From Planctomycetota bacterium (lineage in GTDB: Bacteria; Planctomycetota; UBA1135; GCA-002686595), in the NCBI GenBank assembly GCA_020638875.1, contig JACKHS010000012.1, positions 51,020 through 115,019 of the forward strand: a stretch of 64,000 bases of DNA, in the 5' to 3' direction. Below, in pieces: positions 25,910-34,207 of this stretch. The notes beneath the pieces are model-generated. The model worked only from the letters and a program-made list of their open reading frames with translations. It was not told the DNA's origin and did no database searches. Position 1 is the first letter of the stretch, and the number at the start of each line of letters is the position of its first letter. Position numbers and translations under genes: made by a program.

Positions 25910-26997
25910 CGGCGCCCCCGGGGCTTGCCGGCGCCGCGGCCGGAGCGTCGGCCGCGGCCGCGCTCGGGCGCCTCGGCGACCTCTTCGCCCGAGCTGATCG
26001 CGAGCAGTTCGCGCACCTCCTCGCGCGTCAGGTGCCGCCAGAAGCCGGCGCGCAGCCCCTTGTCGGTGAGCGCGCCGATGCGCACGCGCTTGAGCTCGAC
26101 GACCTTCGAGCCGACGCCGTGGAAGACGCGGCGGATCTCGCGGTTCTTGCCTTCCTGCAGCGTGACCTCGAGGTGCGAGTACTCGTGGCTGCGCTTCTTG
26201 ACGAGCACGCGCGCGCCGGCCGTGCGGCCCTCCGCGAGGTGCACGCCCTCGCGCACCTTCTGCACGGCGTCGTCGCCGATGCGGCCGCGCACCTTCACGC
26301 GGTACGTCTTGGGCACGCCGTAACGCGGATGCATCACGCGGTTGGCGAAGTCGCCGTCGTTGGTGAGCAGGATCAGGCCCGTGCTCTCCTCGTCGAGGCG
26401 ACCGACCGTGTAGATGCGGCCCTTGTCGCGATCGGTCACGAGGTCGACCGCGCGTGGCCGCGTCTCGCGCTTCTCGTTGGTGCACACGACGCCCGGCGGC
26501 TTGTTGAGCAGGTAGTACTGCTTGCGCTCGGTCTTGCCGGACTCGAGCGGCGCGCCGTCGAGCTCGACGACCTGCGTCGTTGGATCGACGCGCAGGCCGA
26601 GCTCCTCGACGCGCACGCCGTCCACGCTCACGTGCCCCTCGAGGATCAGCTCGTCCGCCGCGCGCCGCGACGCGACACCGTGATCGGCGAGGTACTTGTT
26701 GAGGCGCACGCCGCCCTCGACGGAGGTGACGGCGCGCGGACCGGTGCGCCGCGCGGCGCCCTTCGCGGCGACCTTGCCGGGCCCCTTGGCCGCGCCCTTC
26801 GCGAAGCCCCTCGCCGAGCCTTTGGCCGCGCCTCGCGCGGGGCCCTTGGCCGGGCCCTTGCCGGGTTCCCTCGCCGGGCCGCCGGCGGTGTGTGTGCGGG
26901 AGACAGAGCCCTGCGTCCGGCGCGCGCCGGACGCCGAACGAGCGCCACCGGCCGCAGGCTTGCGGTCGGCTGACGCCTTGCGGCGCGGAGTGTTCAT
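25906..26997 (-). CDS. RsuA/RluB-family rRNA pseudouridine synthase with a basic repetitive N-terminal tail
   Basis: This 363-residue protein has an S4 RNA-binding domain from about residue 97 (VRLNKYLADHGVASRRAADE) and the RsuA/RluB/RluE catalytic domain with the conserved Asp in GRLDEESTGLILLTND and the QEGKNREIRRVF motif. It isomerises a uridine in rRNA (probably large subunit, like RluB). The first ~92 residues are a Lys/Ala/Gly/Pro-rich tail with repeats such as AKGPARGAAKGSARG, resembling histone H1-like tails, and the C terminus is again Arg/Gly-rich. These would add nonspecific RNA binding. It heads a tightly overlapped set with the two M16 genes. Confidence 0.88.
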   Translation of the reverse strand: MNTPRRKASADRKPAAGGARSASGARRTQGSVSRTHTAGGPAREPGKGPAKGPARGAAKGSARGFAKGAAKGPGKVAAKGAARRTGPRAVTSVEGGVRLNKYLADHGVASRRAADELILEGHVSVDGVRVEELGLRVDPTTQVVELDGAPLESGKTERKQYYLLNKPPGVVCTNEKRETRPRAVDLVTDRDKGRIYTVGRLDEESTGLILLTNDGDFANRVMHPRYGVPKTYRVKVRGRIGDDAVQKVREGVHLAEGRTAGARVLVKKRSHEYSHLEVTLQEGKNREIRRVFHGVGSKVVELKRVRIGALTDKGLRAGFWRHLTREEVRELLAISSGEEVAEAPERGRGRRSGRGAGKPRGRR

Positions 26998-27000
26998 GCT

Positions 27001-28032
27001 TCAGGTCCTCGTCGTCGCGACGATGATGCGGGCGGGGTCCTCCCCCGCCGAGAGGGTGTGAGCTCCGAAGGCGGCCGGCACGAGACACGTGTCGCCGGTG
27101 GCGAGCTCCGTGCTCGCCGCGCCTCCCGGGCGTTCGATGCGGACATGCCCCTCGACCACGACGTAGACGAGCGGGCGGTCCTCGGTGTGCGCCTGCACGT
27201 GCCCCTCGACCTCGAGCACCGAGAGCGCGAACGCGGGGCGGCGCACGACGTCGCGCGCGCTGCGGCCTCCGGGCACGGACACGAGCGCGGGCGCGAAGGG
27301 GCCGGTGATCGGCGTCGCGTAGTCGATCGCGAGCAGCGCCTGCTCGACGTGCATCGCGCGCGGCTTGCCGTCGAGCCCCAGGCGCCCCCAGTCGTAGAGG
27401 CGATAGGTCAGGTCGCTCGACTGCTGCACCTCGAGCAGCGTCACGCCGGCACCGATCGCGTGCAGCGTGCCGGCCGGCACGTCGATCACGTCCCCGGCGC
27501 GCACGCGCCACGGCTGCAACGCGTCGACGACGCCCTCGCCGCCGGCCACCGCGGCGAACGCGCTCGCGTCGACGTCGGAGCGCAGCCCGAGGTAGACGAG
27601 CGCGCCCGGCTCGGCGTCGAGCACGTACCAGGCCTCGTCCTTGCCGCTGTCGCCGGCGTGCAGGCGCTTGGCCGTCGCGTCGTCGGGGTGCACCTGCACC
27701 GAGAGCGGCTGCGAGGCGGAGAGGTACTTCACGAGCAGCGGGAAGCGGTCGTCCTCGGTCAGGCCGGCGGCGCCCATCAGCTCGGCGCGGTGGTCGCGCA
27801 CCAGCTCGTGCAGCTTGCGGCCCTGGTGCTCGCCGCCGCGCACGCGCGAGACGTGCTCGGCGCGATCGGAGAGCTCCCAGGTCTCGCCCACCGGCCCCTC
27901 CACGTCCAGCGCGAGGCCCGGCACCTGCTCGAGCCGGCGGCCGCCCCAGACCTTCGTCAGGCAGACGCGCTCGAACCGCAGCGGCTCGTCGAGCGGACGC
28001 GGAGCGTTCGTGCGGGGGTCGGGAGGCGCCAT
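27001..28032 (-). CDS. manA: Mannose-6-phosphate isomerase, class I
   Basis: This 343-residue cupin enzyme interconverts mannose 6-phosphate and fructose 6-phosphate. The zinc ligands are visible: QVHPDD, a Glu in KDEAWYVL and His in AGTLHAIGAG. The N-terminal KVWGGRRLEQ resembles the usual start of the Bacillus-type short form. The ATG at 28032 is chosen because the conserved region begins 20 residues later and a TACCCT hexamer lies 11 nt upstream; longer in-frame extensions are not protein-like. The stop is 3 bp from the pseudouridine synthase start, so the genes are probably one operon. Confidence 0.9.
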   Translation of the reverse strand: MAPPDPRTNAPRPLDEPLRFERVCLTKVWGGRRLEQVPGLALDVEGPVGETWELSDRAEHVSRVRGGEHQGRKLHELVRDHRAELMGAAGLTEDDRFPLLVKYLSASQPLSVQVHPDDATAKRLHAGDSGKDEAWYVLDAEPGALVYLGLRSDVDASAFAAVAGGEGVVDALQPWRVRAGDVIDVPAGTLHAIGAGVTLLEVQQSSDLTYRLYDWGRLGLDGKPRAMHVEQALLAIDYATPITGPFAPALVSVPGGRSARDVVRRPAFALSVLEVEGHVQAHTEDRPLVYVVVEGHVRIERPGGAASTELATGDTCLVPAAFGAHTLSAGEDPARIIVATTRT

Positions 28033-28043
28033 GGCGGGCGAAC

Positions 28044-28049
28044 AGGGTA
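28044..28049 (-). promoter_or_regulatory. Candidate -10 hexamer for manA (TACCCT)
   Basis: TACCCT on the minus strand ends 11 nt before the manA ATG, predicting a leader of only a few nucleotides and no SD. The position is seen; activity is inferred. Confidence 0.3.
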
Positions 28050-28243
28050 GCGTCTGCGCGCCGAGGCAGCGGCGAAAAGGCCGCGGCCACGGGCCTTCCA
28101 CGCGGCGCGTCGCGCGAGCGCGTCGGCTCCCGAGCGCGCCCTCTTGGAAAGCGCGGGACGGTGCACCAATCAACCGGCGGGTTGCGGGAACCTCGCTCGG
28201 GGACCTCCCCATCCAAGCTCTCGGGTCGACCCGACCCCTCTCG

Positions 28244-30151
28244 ATGCGCGCCCCCTCTCCTGCTCCTCCGCTCGGACCCCGCCCGTCCGCGACGCTCGCC
28301 CCCGTCGGACTGGCCCTGCTCGCCTCGGTGGCCTCGCTGCTGTTCGCGGCGTTCACGCTGTATCCGCGCGGCGAAGCTACCAGCCTGCAATCGGGCGTCG
28401 TGCACGCGGCCGAGTCCGAGGCGTCGCGCCGCACCGCGCTGGCCGAGCCGGCGCCGGCCGCCGCCCAGGGACAGACGCGCGTGGCGGAGTTCGTCAGCGC
28501 GCCGACCGAGCTCGCCGCGCCCGAGCTCCTGCGCCTCGCCTGCCGCGTGGTCGACGAGGACGACCTGCCCGTGGCCGGCGCGGAGGTGTGGGCCGACGAC
28601 GGCGAGTACGCGCTGCGCGGGCTGAGCGATGCCGACGGGACCTTCGCGCTCGAGCTCGACGCCGCGACGCTGCGCGCGCGCTGGCGCCGCGGCGACGTGG
28701 TGCGCGTCGGCGCGCGTCACGCGGACCACGGCCCGTCGCTGCTCTCCGCGTGGGCCGCGCCGCGCGACGCCGAGCTCGTGCTGCGCCTGCACGGCGCGGG
28801 CGCGCGCCTGTGGCTGCAGGTGGTCGACCCCGCGGGCATGCCGGTGCCCGGCGCGCAAGTGCGCGTCGAGCCGGACACGGAGCTCGACGCGCCGGCGCTG
28901 GCCCCCGACGGCGGCGCCGTGGCGATCACGACGAGCCCGCTGGCGATCAGCGACGCGTGGGGCGAGGTGCGCCTCTCCGGCCTGGAGCCGGGCCCGACGC
29001 GCGCGGAGCTGTGGGCACCCGGCTACTGCCCGCGCACGTCGCGCGTGAAGCTGCTCGAGGGCGTGCGCCTGACGCTGCGCGTGCGCCTCGACCACGCGGC
29101 CGCGCTGCACGGCAAGCTGCGGCGCATCGACGGCGGCGACGTGGGCGGCGCGCGCGTGACGGCCTTCGACGAGGACGGGCGCACGCGCCACGAGACGCGC
29201 GCGGGGAGCGACGGCAGCTACGAGCTGCGCGACGTCCCGGCCGGTCGCGTGCGCGTGTTCGCCGAGCTCGGCGCGGAGGGTCGCGTGACGCACTCGGCCG
29301 CGAACGACCTCTACCTGCGCGCCGGCGAGCGTGGCGAGTGGAACGCGGTGCTCGCGCTGGTGCCGTTGACGCAGCGCCGCCTGCTGGACTCGGACGGCCG
29401 GCCGTTGATCGGGTGGCGCGTCGAGCTGCGCGCCAAGGACGCGGCCGACGAGGCGCTGCACGTCGCGCGCACCGACGAGGACGGCCGCTACGAGCTGCCC
29501 GCGGTGCGCGACGGGCGCGAGACCCAGCTCTGGATCTACCACGCGCTCGCGGGCGGCGGCTTGCCCACGCGCGTGCAGGACGACGACGGGAGCGGCGACG
29601 GCGAGCTGCGCCTCGCGCCGGGCGAGGATCGCGCGGCGACGCTGCGCGGCCGCGTCCGCACGCAGCAAGGCCGACCCGCGCTGGGCGTGCCGTGCTCGGT
29701 GGTGCGCCTCGCGACGGGGCAGACGCTGCCGCTCGTGACGAGCCTCGACGACGCGGCCTTCGAGACGCCGCCGCTGCCGCCGGGTGACTACGTGCTGCTC
29801 TTCCCCAACCACGGCCGCGGTTGGATCCCGGACCAGCGCTTCACGTTGCTGCCCGACGAGCCGCTCGACATCGGTTCGGTGCGGCTGCCCGACCTCGGGC
29901 GCCTGCGCCTCGCGCCCGCGGTGCTGACGCGCAGCGGCGAGTGTCGCGACGTGCGACTCGTGCTGCACCGCCCCGAGATCGAGCCGGACTACAAGTACGT
30001 CGTGCACGAGGGACGCGTGGACCTGCCGCTCGAGGTCGACCTCGCGCCGGGCGAGTACGCGGTGCGCGCCCTCGACGTGCCCGGCTCGCCGCGCTTCGAC
30101 TTCGTCATCACCAGCGGCGCGACGACGCCCGTGGTGATGCCCGCGGAGTAG
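28244..30151 (+). CDS. Membrane-anchored CarboxypepD_reg-repeat protein
   Basis: This 635-residue protein has one N-terminal hydrophobic anchor (about residues 20-42, VGLALLASVASLLFAAFTLY) and then at least four beta-sandwich units of carboxypeptidase-regulatory type (LACRVVDEDDLPVAGAEVW; LWLQVVDPAGMPVPGAQV; HGKLRRIDGGDVGGARV; RRLLDSDGRPLIGWRVE). No catalytic residues are recognised. It belongs with the PDZ protein at 3565 and the sigma fusion at 20006 to a locally abundant surface-protein style. It is divergent from manA. Function unknown; binding or envelope structure is inferred. Confidence 0.75.
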   Translation: MRAPSPAPPLGPRPSATLAPVGLALLASVASLLFAAFTLYPRGEATSLQSGVVHAAESEASRRTALAEPAPAAAQGQTRVAEFVSAPTELAAPELLRLACRVVDEDDLPVAGAEVWADDGEYALRGLSDADGTFALELDAATLRARWRRGDVVRVGARHADHGPSLLSAWAAPRDAELVLRLHGAGARLWLQVVDPAGMPVPGAQVRVEPDTELDAPALAPDGGAVAITTSPLAISDAWGEVRLSGLEPGPTRAELWAPGYCPRTSRVKLLEGVRLTLRVRLDHAAALHGKLRRIDGGDVGGARVTAFDEDGRTRHETRAGSDGSYELRDVPAGRVRVFAELGAEGRVTHSAANDLYLRAGERGEWNAVLALVPLTQRRLLDSDGRPLIGWRVELRAKDAADEALHVARTDEDGRYELPAVRDGRETQLWIYHALAGGGLPTRVQDDDGSGDGELRLAPGEDRAATLRGRVRTQQGRPALGVPCSVVRLATGQTLPLVTSLDDAAFETPPLPPGDYVLLFPNHGRGWIPDQRFTLLPDEPLDIGSVRLPDLGRLRLAPAVLTRSGECRDVRLVLHRPEIEPDYKYVVHEGRVDLPLEVDLAPGEYAVRALDVPGSPRFDFVITSGATTPVVMPAE

Positions 30152-30280
30152 CCCGACGCCGGTCCGCTTGCGACCCCGGGGTCCGCTGCTAGGCTGACGC
30201 GCGTCGGCGCCCGCCCCGAGCGCGCGCCGCACGTCCACCCCGCTCTGTCCGTGGCGCTACGTGCCCACAGGAGACAACGC

Positions 30281-31009
30281 ATGACCCGGCCCATCTCGAT
30301 GAAGCGACGCCTGCTCGGCGGCTTCGCTGCGATCGCTCTGCTGAGCACCCTCGGCCTGACGCTCGCCAACAGCGGCGCCGCGACCGGCCAGGAGAAGATC
30401 AACCACTACATCGGCGCCGGGAAGTGCATGAACTGCCACCAGGCCGATGCCTCCGGCAACCAGTACGCGAAGTGGCAGGACTCCAAGCACTCGCACGCCT
30501 TCGAGGTGCTCGGTACGGACGAGGCCAAGCGCGTCGGGAAGGAGCTGGGGATCGAGGATCCGCAGAAGAGCGAGAAGTGCGTGCGCTGCCACTCGACCGG
30601 CTTCGGGCTCTCCGAGGACCACTTCAAGAAGGGCTTCGACGCGCAGGCCGGCGTGCAGTGCGAGACCTGCCACGGCCCCGGTGAGGATCACATGCGCGCG
30701 CGCTTCCGCGCCGCCGCGATGGAGGAGGAGCGCCCGGAAGGCGAGGTGGCGCCCTACATGAAGGTCCCGGAGGGCGAGATCATCGTCACGCCCGCGAAGG
30801 AGGTCTGCTACGGCTGCCACAACGAGCAGAGCCCGAGCTTCAAGAACTTCTGCTACTACGAGCGCATCGACAAGATCCGTCACCTCGACCCGCGCAAGCC
30901 GCGCACGGACGCCGAGAAGGCCGCGCTGCTCGTCTGCGGTTGCGGCGACGGCTGCACGTGCAAGCACGAGTGCGCCGAGGGCTGCGGCGTCCCGCCGAAG
31001 AAGGAGTAG
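30281..31009 (+). CDS. Periplasmic tetraheme cytochrome c (c554-like)
   Basis: This 242-residue protein has a signal peptide (about residues 1-36, RRLLGGFAAIALLSTLGLTL...ATGQ) and four CxxCH haem motifs: CMNCH, CVRCH, CETCH and CYGCH. The pattern and the segments GAGKCMNCHQADASGNQYAKW and CHGPGEDH match cytochrome c554-type electron carriers. The C terminus has another Cys-rich stretch (CGCGDGCTCKHECAEGCG) without haem motifs that might bind metal. It has a good SD (ACAGGAGA) and TAGGCT about 85 bp upstream as a possible -10. It converges with the NrfD operon, so it is a separate transcript that may serve the same electron route. Confidence 0.88.
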   Translation: MTRPISMKRRLLGGFAAIALLSTLGLTLANSGAATGQEKINHYIGAGKCMNCHQADASGNQYAKWQDSKHSHAFEVLGTDEAKRVGKELGIEDPQKSEKCVRCHSTGFGLSEDHFKKGFDAQAGVQCETCHGPGEDHMRARFRAAAMEEERPEGEVAPYMKVPEGEIIVTPAKEVCYGCHNEQSPSFKNFCYYERIDKIRHLDPRKPRTDAEKAALLVCGCGDGCTCKHECAEGCGVPPKKE

Positions 31010-31032
31010 CCCCGACTCCTCCAGCGAATGCC

Positions 31033-31071
31033 GCGGGGGCGGAGGTCCGCTGACCTCCGCCCCCGCCGTTT
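31033..31071 (+). terminator. Intrinsic terminator of the tetraheme cytochrome gene
   Basis: A perfect 15-bp stem (31033-31047 with 31052-31066), 4-nt loop and CGTTT, 14 bp before the end of the convergent NrfD gene. It may also act on the opposite strand. Confidence 0.88.
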
Positions 31072-31084
31072 CGACTCGCCGCGC

Positions 31085-32320
31085 TCAGGCTCCGCCGGTC
31101 TCCGCCGAGCGTGCGCGGAACTCGCCCAGCATGATCGGCGTGGCGACCTTCACCATCAGCGTGAAGAGCAGGAAGCCCACCGAGAAGATGCCGGCCGAGA
31201 TCGCGATCTCGGACCGCGAGGGGAAGTACTCGTAGATCTCGCCGAGCGTATCGGGCGTCATGCCCGGGATGACGAGCCCCATGCCCTTCTCCAGGTACAC
31301 GCCGAGGTAGATCAGCAGGCAGCCCAGGTTCAGGGTGAAGACGTTGCGCCGCGTCGCCGGGATGAGGAACAGCAGGAACGCCGCGATCGAGCAGAAGACC
31401 GAGAGCCACATGAAGGGCACGATCGCGGTGTGGCCGTCGACCCCCGTGAACATGTACTGCATGTGGATCAGGTGCTCGGTCGCGGAGTAGTACTCCTTGA
31501 AGACCTCGGCACCGAGCAGGAACAGGTTCAGGCCCATGAAGTAGGCCATGAGCTCGGCGATCTTCCAGATGGCCTCGTCGCGGATCTCGAAGCGCGTGAA
31601 GCGCCGCAGGATCTGCATCAGCACCAAGAGCACCGCGGGTCCCGAGCACAGCGCGGACGCGATGAAGCGCGGCGCGAGGATGGCGGTGTTCCAGAAGGGG
31701 CGCGCGGGCAGGCCGTTGTAGAGGAACGCCGTCACCGTGTGGATGCCGATCGCGCAAGGGATCGAGAACAGCACCAGCGGGGTGAAGATCGAGGTGTTCG
31801 GCTTCTTGCCCAGGAAGTAGCGGAACAGCATGTAGGTGACGATGACGAAGTTCAGCACCAGGTAGCCGTTCAGCACGATCACGTCCCACGCCAGCAGGGA
31901 CGAGGGCAGGTTGAGCCGGCCGAACCACGGGATCAGGTGCCACGCGCGCTCGGGGTGGCCGATGTCGACGAAGACGAACAGCCCGCACATCGCGATGGCC
32001 GCCACGGCCAACAGCTCGCCCAGGATCGCCACCTCCTTGATCGGCCCCCAGTGATACACGTACGCGGGGACCACGAGCAGCACGGCCGCCGCGGCCACGC
32101 CGACGAGGAAGGTGAAGTTGCCGATGTACAGCCCCCACGAGCACTGGTCGCGCATGCTCGTGGTGATCAGGCCGTGCTGGAGCTGCTCGGCGTAGAAGTA
32201 GCCGCCGATGCCGATCATGACGAGCAGCGCCACGATCCAGGCCCAGTACAGCGGGCCGCCGCGCAGGATGATGCGGAGGCTGCCGGAGACGAAGCCGACG
32301 AAGTTCTTGTAGGTCTGCAT
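31085..32320 (-). CDS. nrfD: NrfD-family integral membrane quinone-reactive subunit (module B)
   Basis: This 411-residue protein has about ten hydrophobic segments and the NrfD/PsrC/HmcC/DsrP pattern (GPLYWAWIVALLVMIGIGGY, FVDIGHPERAWHLI, MLFRYFLGKK, LGVYLEKGMGLVIPG). The GHPER motif is typical of the quinone-site region. It would exchange electrons and protons with menaquinone or ubiquinone in the cytoplasmic membrane and pass electrons to the adjacent ferredoxin subunit. It starts 16 bp after the ferredoxin gene, whose product is its usual partner. Confidence 0.92.
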   Translation of the reverse strand: MQTYKNFVGFVSGSLRIILRGGPLYWAWIVALLVMIGIGGYFYAEQLQHGLITTSMRDQCSWGLYIGNFTFLVGVAAAAVLLVVPAYVYHWGPIKEVAILGELLAVAAIAMCGLFVFVDIGHPERAWHLIPWFGRLNLPSSLLAWDVIVLNGYLVLNFVIVTYMLFRYFLGKKPNTSIFTPLVLFSIPCAIGIHTVTAFLYNGLPARPFWNTAILAPRFIASALCSGPAVLLVLMQILRRFTRFEIRDEAIWKIAELMAYFMGLNLFLLGAEVFKEYYSATEHLIHMQYMFTGVDGHTAIVPFMWLSVFCSIAAFLLFLIPATRRNVFTLNLGCLLIYLGVYLEKGMGLVIPGMTPDTLGEIYEYFPSRSEIAISAGIFSVGFLLFTLMVKVATPIMLGEFRARSAETGGA

Positions 32321-32336
32321 CTGAGTGCGCTCCGGG

Positions 32337-33221
32337 TCAGACGCCGTAGAAGTAGAAGAACCGAGGGTGGGTCTCGAGCTCCGTCTTCAGGACGAAGATG
32401 CGCTTGGACCGGAGCACCTCGCGGATCTCGCTGAGCGGGTCGAGCAGGTTGCCGAACTTGCGCGCGCCCACCGGGCAGACCTCGACACACGCGGGGTAGA
32501 GCCCCTCGCGCGTGCGCTGGATGCAGAACGTGCACTTCTCGACGACGCCCTTGTGGCGCGGCCGGTTGCCGAGCAGGTGCGTCTTCGGGTTGATGTCCTC
32601 GGCGGGGATCTCCGGCTCGGCCCAGTTGAAATGGCGCGCGCCGTAGGGACACGACGAGACGCAGCAGCGGCAGCCGATGCACCAGTCGTAGTCGATGACG
32701 ACGATGCCGTCCGGCTCCTTCCACGTGGCGTTCACGGGGCAGGACTTGACGCAGGGCGGGTCGGCACAGTGCTGACAGGCCACCGGCAGGTAGAAGTGCC
32801 CGTCGCGCGGCACCTTCTCGGCCTCGTAGTACGCGTTCGCGTGCGCGAAGTCGATGCCGCGCGCCTTGTCCATCTCGAGCACGCGGATCCACTGGACCTC
32901 GGGATCACGACTCTGGTTGTTCTCCTCGACGCACGCGTGCACGCAGCGGCGGCACCCGATGCACCGCGAGATGTCGAGGGCGTAGGCGAACTGCACGCCT
33001 TCGCGCGGTCCTTGCGTGCCGACCTCGATGTCGACGCCGTACTGGTCCTTGTAGTCAGCTTCGAGGTCCGCGACGAGTTGCTCGATCTGCTTCTCGTCGA
33101 GCTCGTGCAGGTGGTCTCGGAAGAAGGGCGTGTGCGTAGGCTCGCTGCAGCTCGCAGCGGCGGCGCATCCAGCGACGGCGCACATGAAGTCACGGCGCGA
33201 GATCGTCATACATCCGCTCAT
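32337..33221 (-). CDS. Tat-exported ferredoxin subunit with four [4Fe-4S] sites (NrfC/DsrO/HmcB-like, module B)
   Basis: This 294-residue protein has a twin-arginine signal (ISRRDFMCAVAGCAAAAS) and four cysteine sets: CIGCRRCVHAC, CQHCADPPCVKSC, CIGCRCCVSSC and CTFC...CVEVC. This is the family layout of NrfC-like subunits that sit outside the membrane between an NrfD quinone protein and cytochromes. The ATG at 33221 overlaps the stop of the tetraheme lipoprotein (ATGA). A second in-frame ATG at 33209 is also possible and closer to the Tat motif. It passes electrons between NrfD and multiheme cytochrome. Confidence 0.92.
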   Translation of the reverse strand: MSGCMTISRRDFMCAVAGCAAAASCSEPTHTPFFRDHLHELDEKQIEQLVADLEADYKDQYGVDIEVGTQGPREGVQFAYALDISRCIGCRRCVHACVEENNQSRDPEVQWIRVLEMDKARGIDFAHANAYYEAEKVPRDGHFYLPVACQHCADPPCVKSCPVNATWKEPDGIVVIDYDWCIGCRCCVSSCPYGARHFNWAEPEIPAEDINPKTHLLGNRPRHKGVVEKCTFCIQRTREGLYPACVEVCPVGARKFGNLLDPLSEIREVLRSKRIFVLKTELETHPRFFYFYGV

Positions 33222-33835
33222 GGCGTCCTCACGGGGGGCTTGGGCGCGGGCATCGGCTCGAGGGGCTTGAACGCCGGCGCGTGCGAGTAGTGGCAGTGGA
33301 CGCAGAGCAGGTAGGTCTTCTCGCCGTCCCAATGGCCGGAGCGGCGCCCGTGGATGCCCCGGCGCCAGTCGCGGTACTTGTCGCCGTGGCACTGACCGCA
33401 GAGGCGGTAGGACTCCTCGAAGTCGATCAGCTCTCCGCCGGCCAGGTGCAACTTGTCGAAGTCGACGGCGCTGTGGCAGTCGAGGCACCAGCGGTTCTCG
33501 CCGCCGTGGTGCAGCTCGATGTCCTGGTGGGCCCGCGTCAGCTTGCGCGGCGTGCCCTTCACGGGCAGGTCGGGCTCGTGGCAGTCCGTGCAGGGAAAGA
33601 CCCCCTCGGAGAACGGCGGCGGCTCCACCTCCAGCTTCCCGGGGTCGGGGTACTCGAGGTTCGGCGGGTCCTCGAAGAGCGCCGGGTCGAGGGAGCTCTC
33701 CGCGTGGGGCTGACCGCAGGCGGCCAGGCCGAGCAGGAGCAGCGGGAACGGGCTCAGGCGCAGCGCGAGGCCGGTCCAGGTGCCTGCACCTGGAGGGCCG
33801 CCGCTCGCGACCGATCGCTGGGGGCTACGCTTCAT
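33218..33835 (-). CDS. Tetraheme cytochrome c lipoprotein (module B)
   Basis: This 205-residue protein has four haem motifs: CTDCH, CLDCH, CGQCH and CVHCH. The N terminus has a hydrophobic stretch ending LLLLGLAACGQ, a lipobox with Cys40 from the chosen start. The signal is long from this ATG (and longer still from ATG 33850), so the true start could be an internal GTG. The stop overlaps the next ATG. It would be the periplasmic electron entry or exit point for the ferredoxin/NrfD pair, in a set similar to Nrf or Qrc complexes. Confidence 0.85.
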   Translation of the reverse strand: MKRSPQRSVASGGPPGAGTWTGLALRLSPFPLLLLGLAACGQPHAESSLDPALFEDPPNLEYPDPGKLEVEPPPFSEGVFPCTDCHEPDLPVKGTPRKLTRAHQDIELHHGGENRWCLDCHSAVDFDKLHLAGGELIDFEESYRLCGQCHGDKYRDWRRGIHGRRSGHWDGEKTYLLCVHCHYSHAPAFKPLEPMPAPKPPVRTP

Positions 33836-34207
33836 GGTAGCGGCAAGCATGCAAGCCCCATGCCATATACGGACCTCGGACTCCGCGATAGTGCGAGGGT
33901 GCTCTGCGCCGTGGGCGAAGGACGCCGCACCGGCTCGCCGCGCGCGGCGGCGCGGAGGAATCCCCGGCAGCGGGGCGCCGAGCAGGAGAAATTCCCCGCG
34001 CGCCCGGGCGCCGCGCGACGGACGGTCCAGGGCTCTCGCGTGCGCGCGAGCCCCTCAAAGCTCGCCCCGCAGATCGCCACCGCCCATCGTCGCCCCCGCC
34101 TCGGCCGGCGCGCGGGCGAGGCCGAGCCTGCGCCGCGCGCGCCGCTCGAACGGTGAGGCCGACCGTCGTGAGCCGGCCGCCCCATTGCCCCCGCCGCGGC
34201 CGAGCCC
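33836..34207. other. 372-bp spacer between redox modules A and B
   Basis: No credible gene is present. It holds an 11-bp stem with one mismatch (34030-34040 with 34043-34053), too far from the NrfD stop to be a clear terminator. On the minus strand GTATATGG around 33875 is the best -10-like sequence for the tetraheme operon. The presence of a spacer here suggests module B has its own promoter. Confidence 0.4.

Noticed and set aside
24608..30238. A minus-strand open frame of about 1876 codons
   Set aside because: Only 24608-25909 is a gene (M16 peptidase). The rest is antisense or out of frame to pseudouridine synthase, manA and the 28244 gene, and is Arg/Ala/Gly-rich nonsense typical of very high GC DNA.
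33860..34000. ATTCCCCGCG at 33991 and the palindrome at 41361 as a shared cytochrome operator
   Set aside because: Only one site is a true palindrome and the shared core is 10 nt in a GC-rich genome, so chance cannot be excluded.
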